Under the pieces are notes generated by a model. It did no database searches, had not been told where the DNA came from, and was given only the letters and a program-made list of their open reading frames with translations. A stretch of 64,000 nucleotides of DNA from Mycobacterium colombiense. Lineage in GTDB: Bacteria; Actinomycetota; Actinomycetes; Mycobacteriales; Mycobacteriaceae. Shown here piece after piece: positions 26,549-36,468 of this stretch (the first letter of the stretch is position 1; each line of letters begins with the position of its first letter). A program made the position numbers and the translations under genes. The stretch is from contig NZ_MBEI01000051.1 of the NCBI RefSeq assembly GCF_001953985.1, forward strand, positions 287,280 through 351,279, read 5' to 3'.

Positions 26549-29500
26549 CTAACCGCCCAGGCAGCCCGGGCCGAGCAGCGCCTTGAGATCCCCCATCAGC
26601 GCCGGCGACGGCGTAACCCGAAGGGATGCATCCAGTTCCAGCGTGGTGATCCGGTCGCCGCTGATCAGCCGCAGATGCACCTGCGACGTGCCAGGGTGAC
26701 GGGCCAGCACCTGCTTGAGCGCGGTGACCTTGTCGATGGTGCACTGCCGCGTCGGCAGGCTGACCGCCAGCGGCCGGTTGGGCTGCGCGTTGGAGAAGTC
26801 TGGCACCACAAGCTCGTTGGCGATCAGCGCGACCCGGTCGTCGCGCAGCGACACCTTGGCCTTGATCAGCACCACGACGTCGTCGGCGATGTCGGCCCCG
26901 TACACCGAGTACGCCTGCGGGAAGAACATCACCTCGATGCCACCGGTGAGGTCCTCCAATTGGGCCGACGCCCAAGGCATCCCGTTCTTGTTGACCCGGC
27001 GGTTGACGGAGGCGAGGATGCCGCCCACCCGCACCTGGGCGTCGTTGGGCACATCGCCGTCGAGGATGGCCGGGATCTGAGTGTCGACCTGCGCGGTCAG
27101 CAGGTGCGCCACCTGGTTGAGCGGGTGCCCGGAGACGTACAGGCCCAGCATCTCTCGCTCCAGGGCGAGCTTGTGCTTGTCCTCCCACTCGTCGTCGGGC
27201 ACCTTGATGTTGAACACCGACTCGGTGCAGCCGTCGTCGCCGCCGAACAGGTCGAACTGGCCCATCGCCTCGGCCTTCTTGGTGCCCAGCACCGAGTCGA
27301 CGGCGTCGGTGTGCACAAGGAACAGGCCCTTGCGGGCGTGGCCCAGCGAGTCGAACGCGCCCGCCTTGATCAACGATTCGGTGACCTTCTTGTTGCAGGC
27401 CGCGACGTCGATCTTGTTGAGGTAGTCCGAGAAGTCGGTGAACTTGCCCTTGCCGTTGCGGGTGCCGATCAGCGAGCCGACCACGTTGGCGCCGACGTTG
27501 CGCACCGCGCCCAGCCCGAACCGGATGTCTTGGCCCACCGAGGCGAAGTTCACCAGCGACTCGTTGACGTCCGGCGGCAGCACCGTTATGCCGAGCTTGC
27601 GGCAGTCGGCCAGATAGACCGCGGCCTTGTCCTTGTCGTCGCCGACCGAGGTAAGCAGCCCGGCCATGTACTCGGCCGGATAGTTGGCCTTCAGGTAGGC
27701 GGTCCAATAGGACACCAGGCCGTAACCGGCGGCGTGCGACTTGTTGAACGCGTACCCGGCGAACGGAAGGATGGTGTCCCACAACGCTTTCACCGCTTTT
27801 TCGGAGAAGCCGTTGGCGGTCATGCCTTCGTAGAAGCCCTTGTACTCGGCCTCGAGCACCTCGAGCTTCTTCTTGCCCATCGCCTTACGCAGCGCGTCGG
27901 CTTTGCCCATCGTGTAGGAGGCGACCTTCTGGGCGATGAACATGATCTGCTCTTGGTAGACGATCAGGCCGTGCGTCTCGGCCAGGATCTCGCGCAGCGG
28001 CTCCTCGAGTTCCGGGTGGATCGGCTTGACCGCCTGACGACCGTTCTTGCGGTCGGCGTAGTCGTTGTGCGCGTTCATGCCCATCGGGCCGGGGCGGTAC
28101 AGCGCCAGCACCGCGACGATGTCGTTGAACTCGGTGGGCTGCATGCGGCGCAACAGATCTCGCATCGGGCCGCCGTCGAGCTGGAACACGCCCAGGGTGT
28201 CGCCGCGGCCGAGCAGCTCGTAGGTGGGCTTGTCGTCCAGCGGCACCGATTCCAGGTCGAGGTCGATTCCCCTGTTGCTCTTGATGTTTTCCAGGGCGTC
28301 GCCGATGATCGTCAGGTTCCGCAGGCCCAGGAAGTCCATCTTCAGCAGGCCGATGGCCTCACACGACGGGTAGTCCCAGCCGGTGATGATGGCGCCGTCC
28401 TGGGGCCGCTTCCACAGCGGGATGGCCTCGGTCAGCGGCTCGCTGCTCATGATCACCGCGCACGCGTGCACGCCGGCGTTGCGGATCAGGCCCTCCAGGC
28501 CGCGCGCGGTCTGATAGATGGTGCGCACGTCCGGGTCGGTTTCGATCAGGCCGCGGACCTCGGCGGCCTCCTTGTACCGCTCGTGGCCCGGGTCGGTGAT
28601 GCCCGACAGCGGAATGTCCTTGGCCATGATCGGCGGGGGCAGCGCCTTGGTGATCCGGTCGGCGATCGCGAACCCGGGCTGGCCGTAGTGGATGCGCGCC
28701 GAATCTTTTAGCGCCGCTTTGGTTTTAATGGTGCCGAAGGTGATGACCTGGGCGACGCGGTCGGATCCCCACTTCTCGGCGGCGTAGCGCACCATCTCGC
28801 CGCGACGACGGTCGTCGAAGTCGATATCGATGTCGGGCGCCGACGGACGTTCCGGGTTGAGGAACCGCTCGAACAGCAGACCGTGCGGGATCGGGTCGAT
28901 GTTGGTGATGCCCAGCGCGTAGGCCACCAGCGAGCCCGCCGCCGAGCCGCGCCCCGGCCCCACCCGGATGTCGACCGACCGCGCGTAGTTGATCAGGTCG
29001 GCGACGATCAGGAAGTAGGACGGGAAGCCCTTGTCACAGATGACCTTGATCTCGTACTCGGCCCGGTCGATGTAGTCCTGCCCGACGCCCGACGGGAAGC
29101 GGCGCTGCAGCCCGGCCAGCACTTCGTGGTGCAGCCAGGTCGCCTGGTCGTGTCCGTCGGGCACCGGGAAGATCGGCATCCGGTCGCGCGGCGCCCACAC
29201 CTCGTCGTAGGACTGCACCCGCTCGGCGATCAGCAGGGTGGAGTCGCAGGCGCCGGGAACCTCGTCGTCCCAGATCTGGCGCATGTCGGCGGCCGACTTC
29301 AGGTAGTAGCCGTCACCGTCGAACTTGAACCGGTTGGGGTCCGAGAGGGTCTTGCCGGTCTGCACGCACAGCAGCGCCTCGTGGTTGTGGGCGGCGTCGC
29401 GGGTGACGTAGTGGCAGTCGTTGGTGGCCAGCGGCGGGATGCCCAGCTTGCGGCCGATCTCCAGCAGGCCCTCGCGGACCCGCGTCTCGATGGACAGCCC

Positions 29501-30115
29501 GTGGTCCATCAGCTCCAGGAAGTAGTTGTCGGCGCCGAAGATCTCGCGCCACTTGGCGGCCGACTCCAGCGCCTCGCGCTCGTGGCCCAGCCGCAGCCGG
29601 GTCTGCACCTCCCCCGACGGGCAGCCGGTGGTGGCGATGATGCCCTCGGCGTGCTCGGCGATGATCTCGGCGTCCATCCGCGACCACTTGCCGAGCTGGC
29701 CCTCGAACGACGCCAGCGAGGACAGCTTGAACAGGTTGCGCAGGCCGGCGGCGTTCTCGGCCACCATCGTCATGTGCGTGTAGGAGCCGCTGCCCGACAC
29801 GTCGTCGGACTTCTGCCCCGGGTCACCCCACAGGATCCGCCGGGTGTCGAAGCGCGAGGCCGGCGCGATGTAGGCCTCGACGCCGATGATCGGCTTGATC
29901 CCGGCCTTGGTCGCCGCGTTGTAGAACTCGCTGGCGCCGAACATGTTTCCGTGGTCGGTCATCCCGACCGCGGGCATTTGCAGCCGGTCCACCTCGGCCA
30001 GCATCGGCGCGATCTTCGCAGCACCGTCCAACATCGAATACTCGGTGTGGTTATGCAGGTGCACGAACGACGACCCGCGAGGAGCGCTCGCGCTCGGAGC
30101 AGACGAACCGGTCAT
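26549..30115 (-). CDS. dnaE1: DNA polymerase III alpha subunit DnaE1
   Basis: This 1188-residue replicative polymerase has the length of mycobacterial DnaE1. The N-terminal PHP domain starts with [18 protein letters not shown], whose His residues bind the metals of the proofreading exonuclease. The palm holds the catalytic aspartates in [15 protein letters not shown] (near residue 428). Later come the helix-hairpin-helix region, an OB-fold ([20 protein letters not shown], near 1020) and a C-terminal tail ending in LLGPGCLGG. It is essential for chromosome replication. The SRPBCC gene is 67 nt upstream on the same strand; tandem hairpins follow the stop. Confidence 0.98.
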   Translation of the reverse strand: MTGSSAPSASAPRGSSFVHLHNHTEYSMLDGAAKIAPMLAEVDRLQMPAVGMTDHGNMFGASEFYNAATKAGIKPIIGVEAYIAPASRFDTRRILWGDPGQKSDDVSGSGSYTHMTMVAENAAGLRNLFKLSSLASFEGQLGKWSRMDAEIIAEHAEGIIATTGCPSGEVQTRLRLGHEREALESAAKWREIFGADNYFLELMDHGLSIETRVREGLLEIGRKLGIPPLATNDCHYVTRDAAHNHEALLCVQTGKTLSDPNRFKFDGDGYYLKSAADMRQIWDDEVPGACDSTLLIAERVQSYDEVWAPRDRMPIFPVPDGHDQATWLHHEVLAGLQRRFPSGVGQDYIDRAEYEIKVICDKGFPSYFLIVADLINYARSVDIRVGPGRGSAAGSLVAYALGITNIDPIPHGLLFERFLNPERPSAPDIDIDFDDRRRGEMVRYAAEKWGSDRVAQVITFGTIKTKAALKDSARIHYGQPGFAIADRITKALPPPIMAKDIPLSGITDPGHERYKEAAEVRGLIETDPDVRTIYQTARGLEGLIRNAGVHACAVIMSSEPLTEAIPLWKRPQDGAIITGWDYPSCEAIGLLKMDFLGLRNLTIIGDALENIKSNRGIDLDLESVPLDDKPTYELLGRGDTLGVFQLDGGPMRDLLRRMQPTEFNDIVAVLALYRPGPMGMNAHNDYADRKNGRQAVKPIHPELEEPLREILAETHGLIVYQEQIMFIAQKVASYTMGKADALRKAMGKKKLEVLEAEYKGFYEGMTANGFSEKAVKALWDTILPFAGYAFNKSHAAGYGLVSYWTAYLKANYPAEYMAGLLTSVGDDKDKAAVYLADCRKLGITVLPPDVNESLVNFASVGQDIRFGLGAVRNVGANVVGSLIGTRNGKGKFTDFSDYLNKIDVAACNKKVTESLIKAGAFDSLGHARKGLFLVHTDAVDSVLGTKKAEAMGQFDLFGGDDGCTESVFNIKVPDDEWEDKHKLALEREMLGLYVSGHPLNQVAHLLTAQVDTQIPAILDGDVPNDAQVRVGGILASVNRRVNKNGMPWASAQLEDLTGGIEVMFFPQAYSVYGADIADDVVVLIKAKVSLRDDRVALIANELVVPDFSNAQPNRPLAVSLPTRQCTIDKVTALKQVLARHPGTSQVHLRLISGDRITTLELDASLRVTPSPALMGDLKALLGPGCLGG

Positions 30116-30182
30116 AGGGACGCCAGTCTATGACCGCGGACCGACACGAGTTCGGCGTGTCGCCACGTGTGTCTTGACCGGT

Positions 30183-30614
30183 TTATCCGTACAACTCGAC
30201 GAAGTTCTTCAGCGACTTCTGGACGTCGCCTTTGACGGCGCGCGCCGCCGCCGAGCCCACCGGGCCGAACAGCGCCCGTCCGCCCAGTTCGAGGCGCAGG
30301 CCCAGCGTCGATCCCTCGCCGGTGGGCCGCACGGTGAGCGTGACGGCGTACTTGGCCCCGCCCTTGCCGGACCCGGACATCGCCATCTCGTGCGGCGGGT
30401 CCCACGTGGTGACCGTCCAGGTCACCCGGTTGCGGAGGCCCTTGGCGCGTGCCACGCCGACGATCTGGGTGCCCTCGGCGATCTCGTCGGGCAGGTCGCT
30501 GCGCCAGCCCTCGTGCATGATCAGCCAGTCGCCCAGGTCCGACAGGTCGGACACGTGGTCCCACATGTCCTGGGGGGTCATCGGGACGTCGGCGGTCAGG
30601 TCCACAGCAGCCAC
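30183..30614 (-). CDS. SRPBCC/polyketide-cyclase-like protein
   Basis: This 143-residue START-like protein has the pattern [20 protein letters not shown], then [19 protein letters not shown] and a C-terminal helix [17 protein letters not shown]. The fold binds hydrophobic ligands; no enzyme activity can be assigned. It matches the Rv1546 position beside dnaE1 in M. tuberculosis. The start is GTG at 30614 (a second GTG at 30605 is possible), with only a weak ribosome binding site. Confidence 0.85.
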   Translation of the reverse strand: MAAVDLTADVPMTPQDMWDHVSDLSDLGDWLIMHEGWRSDLPDEIAEGTQIVGVARAKGLRNRVTWTVTTWDPPHEMAMSGSGKGGAKYAVTLTVRPTGEGSTLGLRLELGGRALFGPVGSAAARAVKGDVQKSLKNFVELYG

Positions 30615-30678
30615 CGCCTGAGCCTAGCGCTTCGTCACATCCGCCACTGCGGTCTCACCGCTGAGGCACATGGTCAGT

Positions 30679-30791
30679 TGCCCGCCTCTGAGCGACGACG
30701 GGAGACGGGCGACGCGACAACGGGAGACGGTGCGGGGACCGCGCGACCGCGGAAGACGGCGCACCCACCATTTGTCGCTCAGAGGCGGGCA
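30679..30791. repeat. Long inverted repeat with internal direct repeats
   Basis: Two perfect 18-bp arms, TGCCCGCCTCTGAGCGAC (30679-30696) and its reverse complement (30774-30791), enclose 77 bp. Inside, ACGGGAGACGG occurs at 30698-30708 and again at 30720-30730, with a related GGAAGACGG at 30751. It fills most of the gap between the MMPL transporter stop and the SRPBCC start. It could be a terminator or processing structure for the MMPL transcript, or an interspersed intergenic repeat. Confidence 0.8.
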
Positions 30792-30873
30792 TTTCGTCAC
30801 CTGTCCGGCGGAGAGACGGGCGTGACGGGTGTGATCCGGGTCCTCGAATCACGCCCGGCGGCAACCGCGCAAA

Positions 30874-33126
30874 TCACTGTTCGGGACTGAGGGCGCGAGG
30901 CCGAACTTCGCCTTCTTCCTCGTTGATGCCGATGCGCTCGTGCAGCCTGACCAACGGTTTGGGCGCCCACCAGTTGGCGCGGCCCATCAAGCGCATGAAC
31001 GCCGGAAGCAGCAGCATACGAACGAGCGTCGCATCGACCACCACCGCCAGAGTGAGTCCCAGACCGAACATCCTCATGAACGACACCCGCGCGGCTATCA
31101 ACGCGGCGAACGAGATCGCCATCAACAGCGCCGCAGCAGTCACAACCCGACCGGAACGAGCCACGCCTTGCGCGACGGCCTCGTCGTTGTCCCCTGGCGT
31201 TCGGTCGGAGGCCAACCAGTGCTCGCGGATCCGAGATACCAAGAAGACCTCGTAATCCATGGAGAGACCGAACGCGATGCAGAACAGCAGCACCGGCATG
31301 TGGACCATCAAGGTGCCGTTGGCCGTGGTGCCCAGGGCGCCGAGGTGGCCTTCCTGGAAGATCCATACCAACGCGCCGAATGCGGCGGTCAGCGAAAAGA
31401 CGTTGAGCACCAAGGCTTTCAGCGGCATCATCACACTGCCGGTCAACAAGAACAACAGCGCGAACGTGATCACCGCGATGATCGACAGCACAAGCGGCAG
31501 CCGCGACGTCACCGCTCCCGCGCTGTCGCGGTTTATCCCCGCCCTGCCGGTGAATTGCACGTCGCGGCCGCCAGGTCCGGCGATCGCCTGAAGACGATCC
31601 AGCTGTCTTTCCGATGCGATGGAGAACAACGCCGCGGCACTGCGCACCGTGAGGAAGACACTGCCGTCCTTTGCGCCGGTGGGTGCGGCAGGCGGCCCGA
31701 CCGGGGCGCCGTTCTGGAAGGTCCCGCCAGGCGTCGATACGGAGACGACGTCGGCTACCCGCGAGAGTTGGACGGCGTAGCGCTCGATCTCGCCGGGCGC
31801 CGACCCGGACGCATCAGGGATCACGACGATTACGTCTTGTCCCGCGTCGACCGCGAAATTGAAGCGCATGTCGTCGCCGACCTGCCGAGCCGATGCCGAT
31901 GTCGGCAGCACCCGGTCGTCGGAGAAGCCCCAATTCGCCCCGAGAAAAGGCGCCCCCAGCACCAGCAAGAACGCGATCACCGCTACGGCGATCGAAATCG
32001 GCCGTCGCATCACGGCTTTCGTCGAGCGGTACAAGAAGCTCTCTTCGATCGGGACTGACACCGGCTCTGAACGCCCGCCGACCCGGCGAATCAGCCGCCG
32101 CACGTTGAGCGAGTCCAGCCGGTCGCCGAGCAGCACGATCAAGGCAGGGGTAATCACCACCGCGGCAACGGCCGCCAAGGCGACCACCGCGACGCCCGCG
32201 TAGGCGAACGACTTCAGGAAGTACATCGGAAACAGCACCATCGTGGCCATGGACAGTGCGACGGTCGTCGCCGAGAACAACACGGTTCGCCCGGCCGTGC
32301 ACATGGTGCGAACCAGTGCATCCTCGCGCTGCATGCCGTCGGCGAGCTCGTCGCGGTATCGGCTGATGATCAACAGGGTGTAGTCGATGGCCAACGCCAG
32401 ACCCATGGCCACCGTCAGGTTCAGCGCAAATATCGAGACGTCGGCGAAGAGTGTGATCGCTCGCAGCGTCGCCAAGGTGCAAACGATGGCAAAGCCGCCT
32501 ACCGCCATCGGAATCGCCGCGGCGAGCATGCCGCCGAACACCCACACCAGCACAACGAAGCTCAATGGAAACGCGATGGATTCCATGACCAACAGGTCCT
32601 TTTCGCTTTGCTTGTTGATCTGCGCATACGTCAGCGCCTCGCCACCTGCCTTCACCGTGACGCCGTCACGGTCGCGCACGAGTTTCTTCGCCAGCGCCGC
32701 GGCGTTGCGCTGGGCGCCGGTCTCGCCGCCGCGAATGCCCGCGACGATCAATCCGGTCTTACCGTCCTTGCTGATCAGGCCCGCCGCGGCCGGCGGCGGA
32801 ACGGTCCACGCCGAGCTGACTTGAGCGACGTCCGGCGACGCTTTCAGCTGCGCGACGATGTCGGTGGCCACCTTTCGGGCGGACTCGCTCTGGGCGCCCG
32901 CCTCGGTGGTCACCTCGAAGACCATCTGTTGGTCGCCGTAGTCAAACTTCTCCGCGAGCACCCGCTGGGCCCGTGCAGACTGCGATGACGGATCCTGATA
33001 GCCGCCCGCCGACAGCACGTCGAGGGCGGAGAAGCCGAAAATTCCGGCCGCGACCATGACCAGGAAAGCCCCGGCGACGATCGTGCGCGGCGCGCTTATG
33101 GCGAGTCGAGCGGCTCCCCGTAGCAC
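30874..33126 (-). CDS. MMPL/RND-family lipid transporter
   Basis: This 750-residue transporter has the two-lobed MMPL layout: an N-terminal span (PRTIVAGAFLVMVAAGIFG), a periplasmic domain and spans 2-6 with MGLALAIDYTLLIISRYRDE (near residue 245). A second span 7, second periplasmic domain and spans 8-12 with LFCIAFGLSMDYEVFLVSRI (near 620) follow. The paired Asp-Tyr of IDYT and MDYE are the proton-relay residues of this family. It is shorter than the 950-residue mmpL transporters, like the small-MmpL class. The start is GTG 33126, only 2 nt after the SDR stop, so it is coupled to two SDR reductases. Together they suggest export of a reduced lipid (inference). Confidence 0.9.
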   Translation of the reverse strand: MLRGAARLAISAPRTIVAGAFLVMVAAGIFGFSALDVLSAGGYQDPSSQSARAQRVLAEKFDYGDQQMVFEVTTEAGAQSESARKVATDIVAQLKASPDVAQVSSAWTVPPPAAAGLISKDGKTGLIVAGIRGGETGAQRNAAALAKKLVRDRDGVTVKAGGEALTYAQINKQSEKDLLVMESIAFPLSFVVLVWVFGGMLAAAIPMAVGGFAIVCTLATLRAITLFADVSIFALNLTVAMGLALAIDYTLLIISRYRDELADGMQREDALVRTMCTAGRTVLFSATTVALSMATMVLFPMYFLKSFAYAGVAVVALAAVAAVVITPALIVLLGDRLDSLNVRRLIRRVGGRSEPVSVPIEESFLYRSTKAVMRRPISIAVAVIAFLLVLGAPFLGANWGFSDDRVLPTSASARQVGDDMRFNFAVDAGQDVIVVIPDASGSAPGEIERYAVQLSRVADVVSVSTPGGTFQNGAPVGPPAAPTGAKDGSVFLTVRSAAALFSIASERQLDRLQAIAGPGGRDVQFTGRAGINRDSAGAVTSRLPLVLSIIAVITFALLFLLTGSVMMPLKALVLNVFSLTAAFGALVWIFQEGHLGALGTTANGTLMVHMPVLLFCIAFGLSMDYEVFLVSRIREHWLASDRTPGDNDEAVAQGVARSGRVVTAAALLMAISFAALIAARVSFMRMFGLGLTLAVVVDATLVRMLLLPAFMRLMGRANWWAPKPLVRLHERIGINEEEGEVRPRALSPEQ

Positions 33127-33128
33127 CG

Positions 33129-33932
33129 TCAGCTCTTGGGCCCGCCGCGGAATCGGTTGCCGATCCTGATGCCCGGCAACAGCAGGCTGCGCGGCGCGAA
33201 CCGGCCGCCGGTGCTGACCACCTTGGGCACCACGCCGGGCACCACCGTGCGCCGGCCGGCCACCATGCCACCGATGGCCGCCTCGGCCACGTCGCGCGGC
33301 GACACCTGCGCGATGGGAATGCTGAACCGCTCGGCGTTGGCGATCTCGGCCCACTCCGTCGGCACGGGTCCCGGGCACAGGCAGGTCACCGACACCCCCG
33401 TCCCGTGCAGCTCCTCGTGCACCGCTTCGGAGAACGTCTGCACAAAGGCCTTGGTGGCCGAATAGACCGCCATGAAGGGAACGGGCTGGAATCCCGCGAT
33501 CGACGCGATGTTCATCACCGCGCCGGCGCCGCGGTCGACCATGCCGGGCAACGTCGCGTGGGTGAGTTCCATCAACGCCAGCGCGTTGAGGGTGACCTCT
33601 TCGCCCTCGCGCTCCACCGGCAGCTCGTGGAACACCCCGCTGGTGCCGAAACCGGCGCTGTTGCACAGGCCGGCGATCGGCTCGCTGCGCAGCCGGCTCC
33701 CCAGCTTGGCGCGGGCCTTGCCGTCGCCGAGATCCAGCGGCAGCACCTCGACGGCCACCGAGTACTCCTGGCCCACCTCGTTGGCCAACTCGTCGAGGCG
33801 CTCGCGGCGCCGCGCGACCAGCAGCAGCGGGAAGCCGCGGCGGGCCAGCCCGCGGGCCAGTTCGGCGCCGATGCCGGACGAGGCGCCGGTGATGACAACG
33901 GTGGTCTGAATGTCAGGTTTTGGAAGGCTCAT
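33129..33932 (-). CDS. Short-chain dehydrogenase/reductase, Rv1544-like
   Basis: This classical SDR of 267 residues has the NAD(P) motif TGASSGIG (near residue 15), AGFGTSG in place of the NNAG element, a catalytic Ser in MNIASIAGF (near 140) and YSATKAF (YxxxK, near 155). ARRRERLDEL after strand two favours NADPH. The substrate is probably a lipid aldehyde or ketone, judging by the neighbours. The start is ATG 33932, 4 nt after the stop of the acyl-CoA reductase-like gene. The length equals that of the M. tuberculosis counterpart. Confidence 0.92.
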   Translation of the reverse strand: MSLPKPDIQTTVVITGASSGIGAELARGLARRGFPLLLVARRRERLDELANEVGQEYSVAVEVLPLDLGDGKARAKLGSRLRSEPIAGLCNSAGFGTSGVFHELPVEREGEEVTLNALALMELTHATLPGMVDRGAGAVMNIASIAGFQPVPFMAVYSATKAFVQTFSEAVHEELHGTGVSVTCLCPGPVPTEWAEIANAERFSIPIAQVSPRDVAEAAIGGMVAGRRTVVPGVVPKVVSTGGRFAPRSLLLPGIRIGNRFRGGPKS

Positions 33933-33936
33933 GCCG

Positions 33937-34977
33937 TCACCAATGTATCCCTCGGGTCGCCCGGACGAAGTTCTCGCTGCGTTTATCGAATTTCGTTGCC
34001 TCGGTTGATGATTCGTCGCCCTTCGCCGCGTCGGAGTCACTGAACATGGCGAACGCCCGGTTGCGCACCCGGTCCATCACCGCCGGGTTGACCGCGTCGG
34101 CGACGGCGGCGAACTGCCCGAACGGCGAGCTGGCCCGCCGCGGCCGGTGCACGATCGCATCGGCGATCACCCCGGCCGCCTGCTCGGGCGTCAGCGCCGG
34201 GAACTTGTCGTAGAGCGTGGTCGGGCTGATCATCGGCGTGCGCACCAGCGCCATGTGCACCGTGGTAAACCGCACGTCGTCGTTCACCGTCTCGGCCTGC
34301 AGCGCGTCGCACAAGCTGTCCAGCGCGGCCTTGCTGGCGATGTAGGCGCCGAAGCGCGGCGCCCTAGTCTGCACGCCGACCGAGGAGACGTTGAGCACGT
34401 GCCCGTATCCCCGCTCGCGCATCCCGGGGATGAACTTGAGGATCAGCTGGACCGCACCGAGATAGTTCAGCTGCATCGTGCGCTGGTAGTCGTGGATCCG
34501 GTCGTAGGACAACTCCAGCGAGCGCCGAATCGAGCGCCCCGCGTTGTTGATCAGGATGTCGACGCCGCCGAGATCGTCGAGCACCTGATCGGCCATCGCG
34601 GCGATGGCGTCCATGTCGGACAGGTCGCACGGGTAGACGTGGGCGGTCCCGCCGTCGTTGCGGATCTCGGAGGCGACCTTTTCCAGGTTCTCCCGGGTGC
34701 GCGCCACCAGGGCCACCGCACCGCCGGCCTCCGCGATCTTCTTCGCGGCGGCCTCACCGATGCCCGAGGATCCCCCGGTGATCAGTGCGGTCCTGCCCTC
34801 GACGGCCTCCTCGAGCGTGCGGCCCTGCACCGCGTCCAGCAGATTCCTCAGATAGAACGGCCGATACCGCCCAGCCGAGTTCGGGGTGTTGACGATGTGG
34901 GACACCGCGGCCAGTGGCCTTTCCACCAGGTTCCCGATCGAGTTCTCCACCAAGTTCGTTAAGTCACCGAGATTCAT
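33937..34977 (-). CDS. Fatty acyl-CoA reductase-like SDR, Rv1543-like
   Basis: This 346-residue protein has an N-terminal extension of about 60 residues, then an SDR domain with TALITGGSSGIGEAAAKKIA (near residue 63), ILINNAGRSIRRS (near 145), the catalytic Ser in LNVSSVGVQ (near 195) and YIASKAALDSL (YxxxK, near 210). The mycobacterial relatives are fatty acyl-CoA or fatty aldehyde reductases used for wax esters and related lipids. The C-terminal tail is polar (DSDAAKGDESSTEATKF). It heads the run reductase-SDR-MMPL and is divergent from glbN. Confidence 0.9.
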   Translation of the reverse strand: MNLGDLTNLVENSIGNLVERPLAAVSHIVNTPNSAGRYRPFYLRNLLDAVQGRTLEEAVEGRTALITGGSSGIGEAAAKKIAEAGGAVALVARTRENLEKVASEIRNDGGTAHVYPCDLSDMDAIAAMADQVLDDLGGVDILINNAGRSIRRSLELSYDRIHDYQRTMQLNYLGAVQLILKFIPGMRERGYGHVLNVSSVGVQTRAPRFGAYIASKAALDSLCDALQAETVNDDVRFTTVHMALVRTPMISPTTLYDKFPALTPEQAAGVIADAIVHRPRRASSPFGQFAAVADAVNPAVMDRVRNRAFAMFSDSDAAKGDESSTEATKFDKRSENFVRATRGIHW

Positions 34978-35261
34978 CGGCTTCGCTCCTGATGATGTGA
35001 GCCCCCCGACCGCAACTGGCCTGCCCGTTGACCACGACCGACTTGCGGGGCTGCGCGACTGATGTGACGTGCATCATTAAGCCAACCTAGGACATCAGTG
35101 GATCACCCCGATGCAGATTGCCCTCATGTAACGCGACGCCCGGGTCTCACGGCTCGCCGGGAAAGGCCGCCAGCCGTGGGCAATCCGGTTGTTACACAGG
35201 GCAATCCGGGTGTGATCGCGCACTAACTGACGAGCAACGCCGCAATGTTCCAATCCTTCTT

Positions 35262-35672
35262 ATGAAAATTCTGGCGCGCTTCCGCAACTCCGCACCGGCA
35301 CCCATCTACGACCGGATCGGTGGGCACGAGGCGCTCGAAGTCGTGGTCGAGGACTTCTACGTCCGCGTGCTTGCCGACGATGAACTGTCCGGCTTCTTCA
35401 CCGGCACGAACATGAGCCGCCTCAAGGGCAAACAGGTGGAATTCTTCGCCGCCGCCCTGGGCGGCCCGGAGCCCTACAGCGGCGCCCCGATGAAGCAGGT
35501 GCACCAGGGCCGCGGGATCACCATGCACCACTTCAGTTTGGTGGCCGGGCATTTGGCGGACGCGCTGGCCGCCGCCGGGGTGCCGTCGGAGACGGTCACC
35601 GAGATACTCGGCGCGATCGCACCACTGGCCCCCGAGATCGCCGCGGGCGACGCCGGCAAGGTCAGAATCTAA
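35262..35672 (+). CDS. glbN: Group I truncated hemoglobin GlbN
   Basis: This 136-residue protein is the 2-on-2 hemoglobin trHbN, which dioxygenates nitric oxide to nitrate. The family sequence [21 protein letters not shown] contains the distal Tyr B10. [17 protein letters not shown] holds the E-helix Gln and Leu, and [16 protein letters not shown] holds the proximal His F8. ATG 35262 gives exactly the family length; a longer upstream frame from 35118 is not conserved. The ribosome binding site is poor (CCTTCTT precedes the ATG), so leaderless or weak initiation is possible. Confidence 0.96.
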   Translation: MKILARFRNSAPAPIYDRIGGHEALEVVVEDFYVRVLADDELSGFFTGTNMSRLKGKQVEFFAAALGGPEPYSGAPMKQVHQGRGITMHHFSLVAGHLADALAAAGVPSETVTEILGAIAPLAPEIAAGDAGKVRI

Positions 35673-35699
35673 CGGATTTAGGCGCGCCGCGCGCCTAGC

Positions 35700-36467
35700 A
35701 TGCCTGACATGCGGCGCACATTTGACGACCTGATTGCCGAGGCGGACGCCGCCCCGGTCGAGGGCTGGGACTTTTCGTGGCTGGATGGCCGGGCCACCGA
35801 GGAACGCCCGTCGTGGGGGTATCAGCGGCTGCTCAGGGGGCGCTTGGCGACGGTGTCGGCCGCGCTGGACATTCACACCGGCGGCGGTGAGGTGCTGTCC
35901 GGTGCGGCACCGTTCCCGCCGACCATGGCGGCCATCGAGACGTGGCCGCCGAACGCGGCGCTGGCCACCCGGCGTCTGCACGCGCTCGGCGTGGTGGTCG
36001 TCGCGACCCGCGACGAGCCGCCGCTGCCATTCGCCGACGAAGCGTTCGACCTGGTGACCACGCGTCACCCGATCTCTGTTTGGTGGAGCGAGATCCTCCG
36101 GGTGCTCCGGCCGGGCGGCACCTACTTCGCCCAGCACATCGGCCCGGCCACCATGGCCGAGCTGGTCGAGTACTTCATCGGGCCGCAGCCGGAGAAGTGG
36201 GCCGAGTTCCACCCGGACGCCGTGCGCGCACAGGCCGAGGCCGCCGGGCTCGAAATCGTCGATATGCGGATGGAGCGGATGCGCGCCGAGTTCTTCGACG
36301 TCGGCGCCATTGTGTATTTCCTGCGCAAGGTGATCTGGACCGTGCCCGACTTCAGCGTGCAGCGCTACCGCGAGCGGCTTGCCGAACTGCACGAGCGCAT
36401 CGAGGCCGACGGGCCGTTCGTCACCTACCCCACGCGGGTGCTCGTCGAGGCCCGCAAGCCCGCCTGA
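35700..36467 (+). CDS. SAM-dependent methyltransferase, class I
   Basis: This 255-residue protein has the methyltransferase-11 pattern: LDIHTGGGEVL (glycine-rich SAM motif I, near residue 58), ARRLHALGVVVVA-like motif II, LPFADEAFDLVTTRH (motif near 105) and EILRVLRPGGTYFAQHI (near 120). The second half with FDVGAIVYFLRKVIWTVPDF resembles predicted SAM methyltransferases of the UbiE group. The substrate is unknown. It lies 27 nt after glbN and converges on the rluD-type gene with only 1 nt between stops. A start at 35709 is also possible. Confidence 0.88.
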   Translation: MPDMRRTFDDLIAEADAAPVEGWDFSWLDGRATEERPSWGYQRLLRGRLATVSAALDIHTGGGEVLSGAAPFPPTMAAIETWPPNAALATRRLHALGVVVVATRDEPPLPFADEAFDLVTTRHPISVWWSEILRVLRPGGTYFAQHIGPATMAELVEYFIGPQPEKWAEFHPDAVRAQAEAAGLEIVDMRMERMRAEFFDVGAIVYFLRKVIWTVPDFSVQRYRERLAELHERIEADGPFVTYPTRVLVEARKPA

Positions 36468-36468
36468 G

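Noticed and set aside
30679..30791. Insertion sequence or MITE
   Set aside because: No transposase frame and no target-site duplication flank the inverted repeat.
33127..33666. 930-residue reading for the MMPL transporter
   Set aside because: The added N-terminus is the shadow of the SDR gene in another frame; GTG 33126 gives the normal MMPL start.
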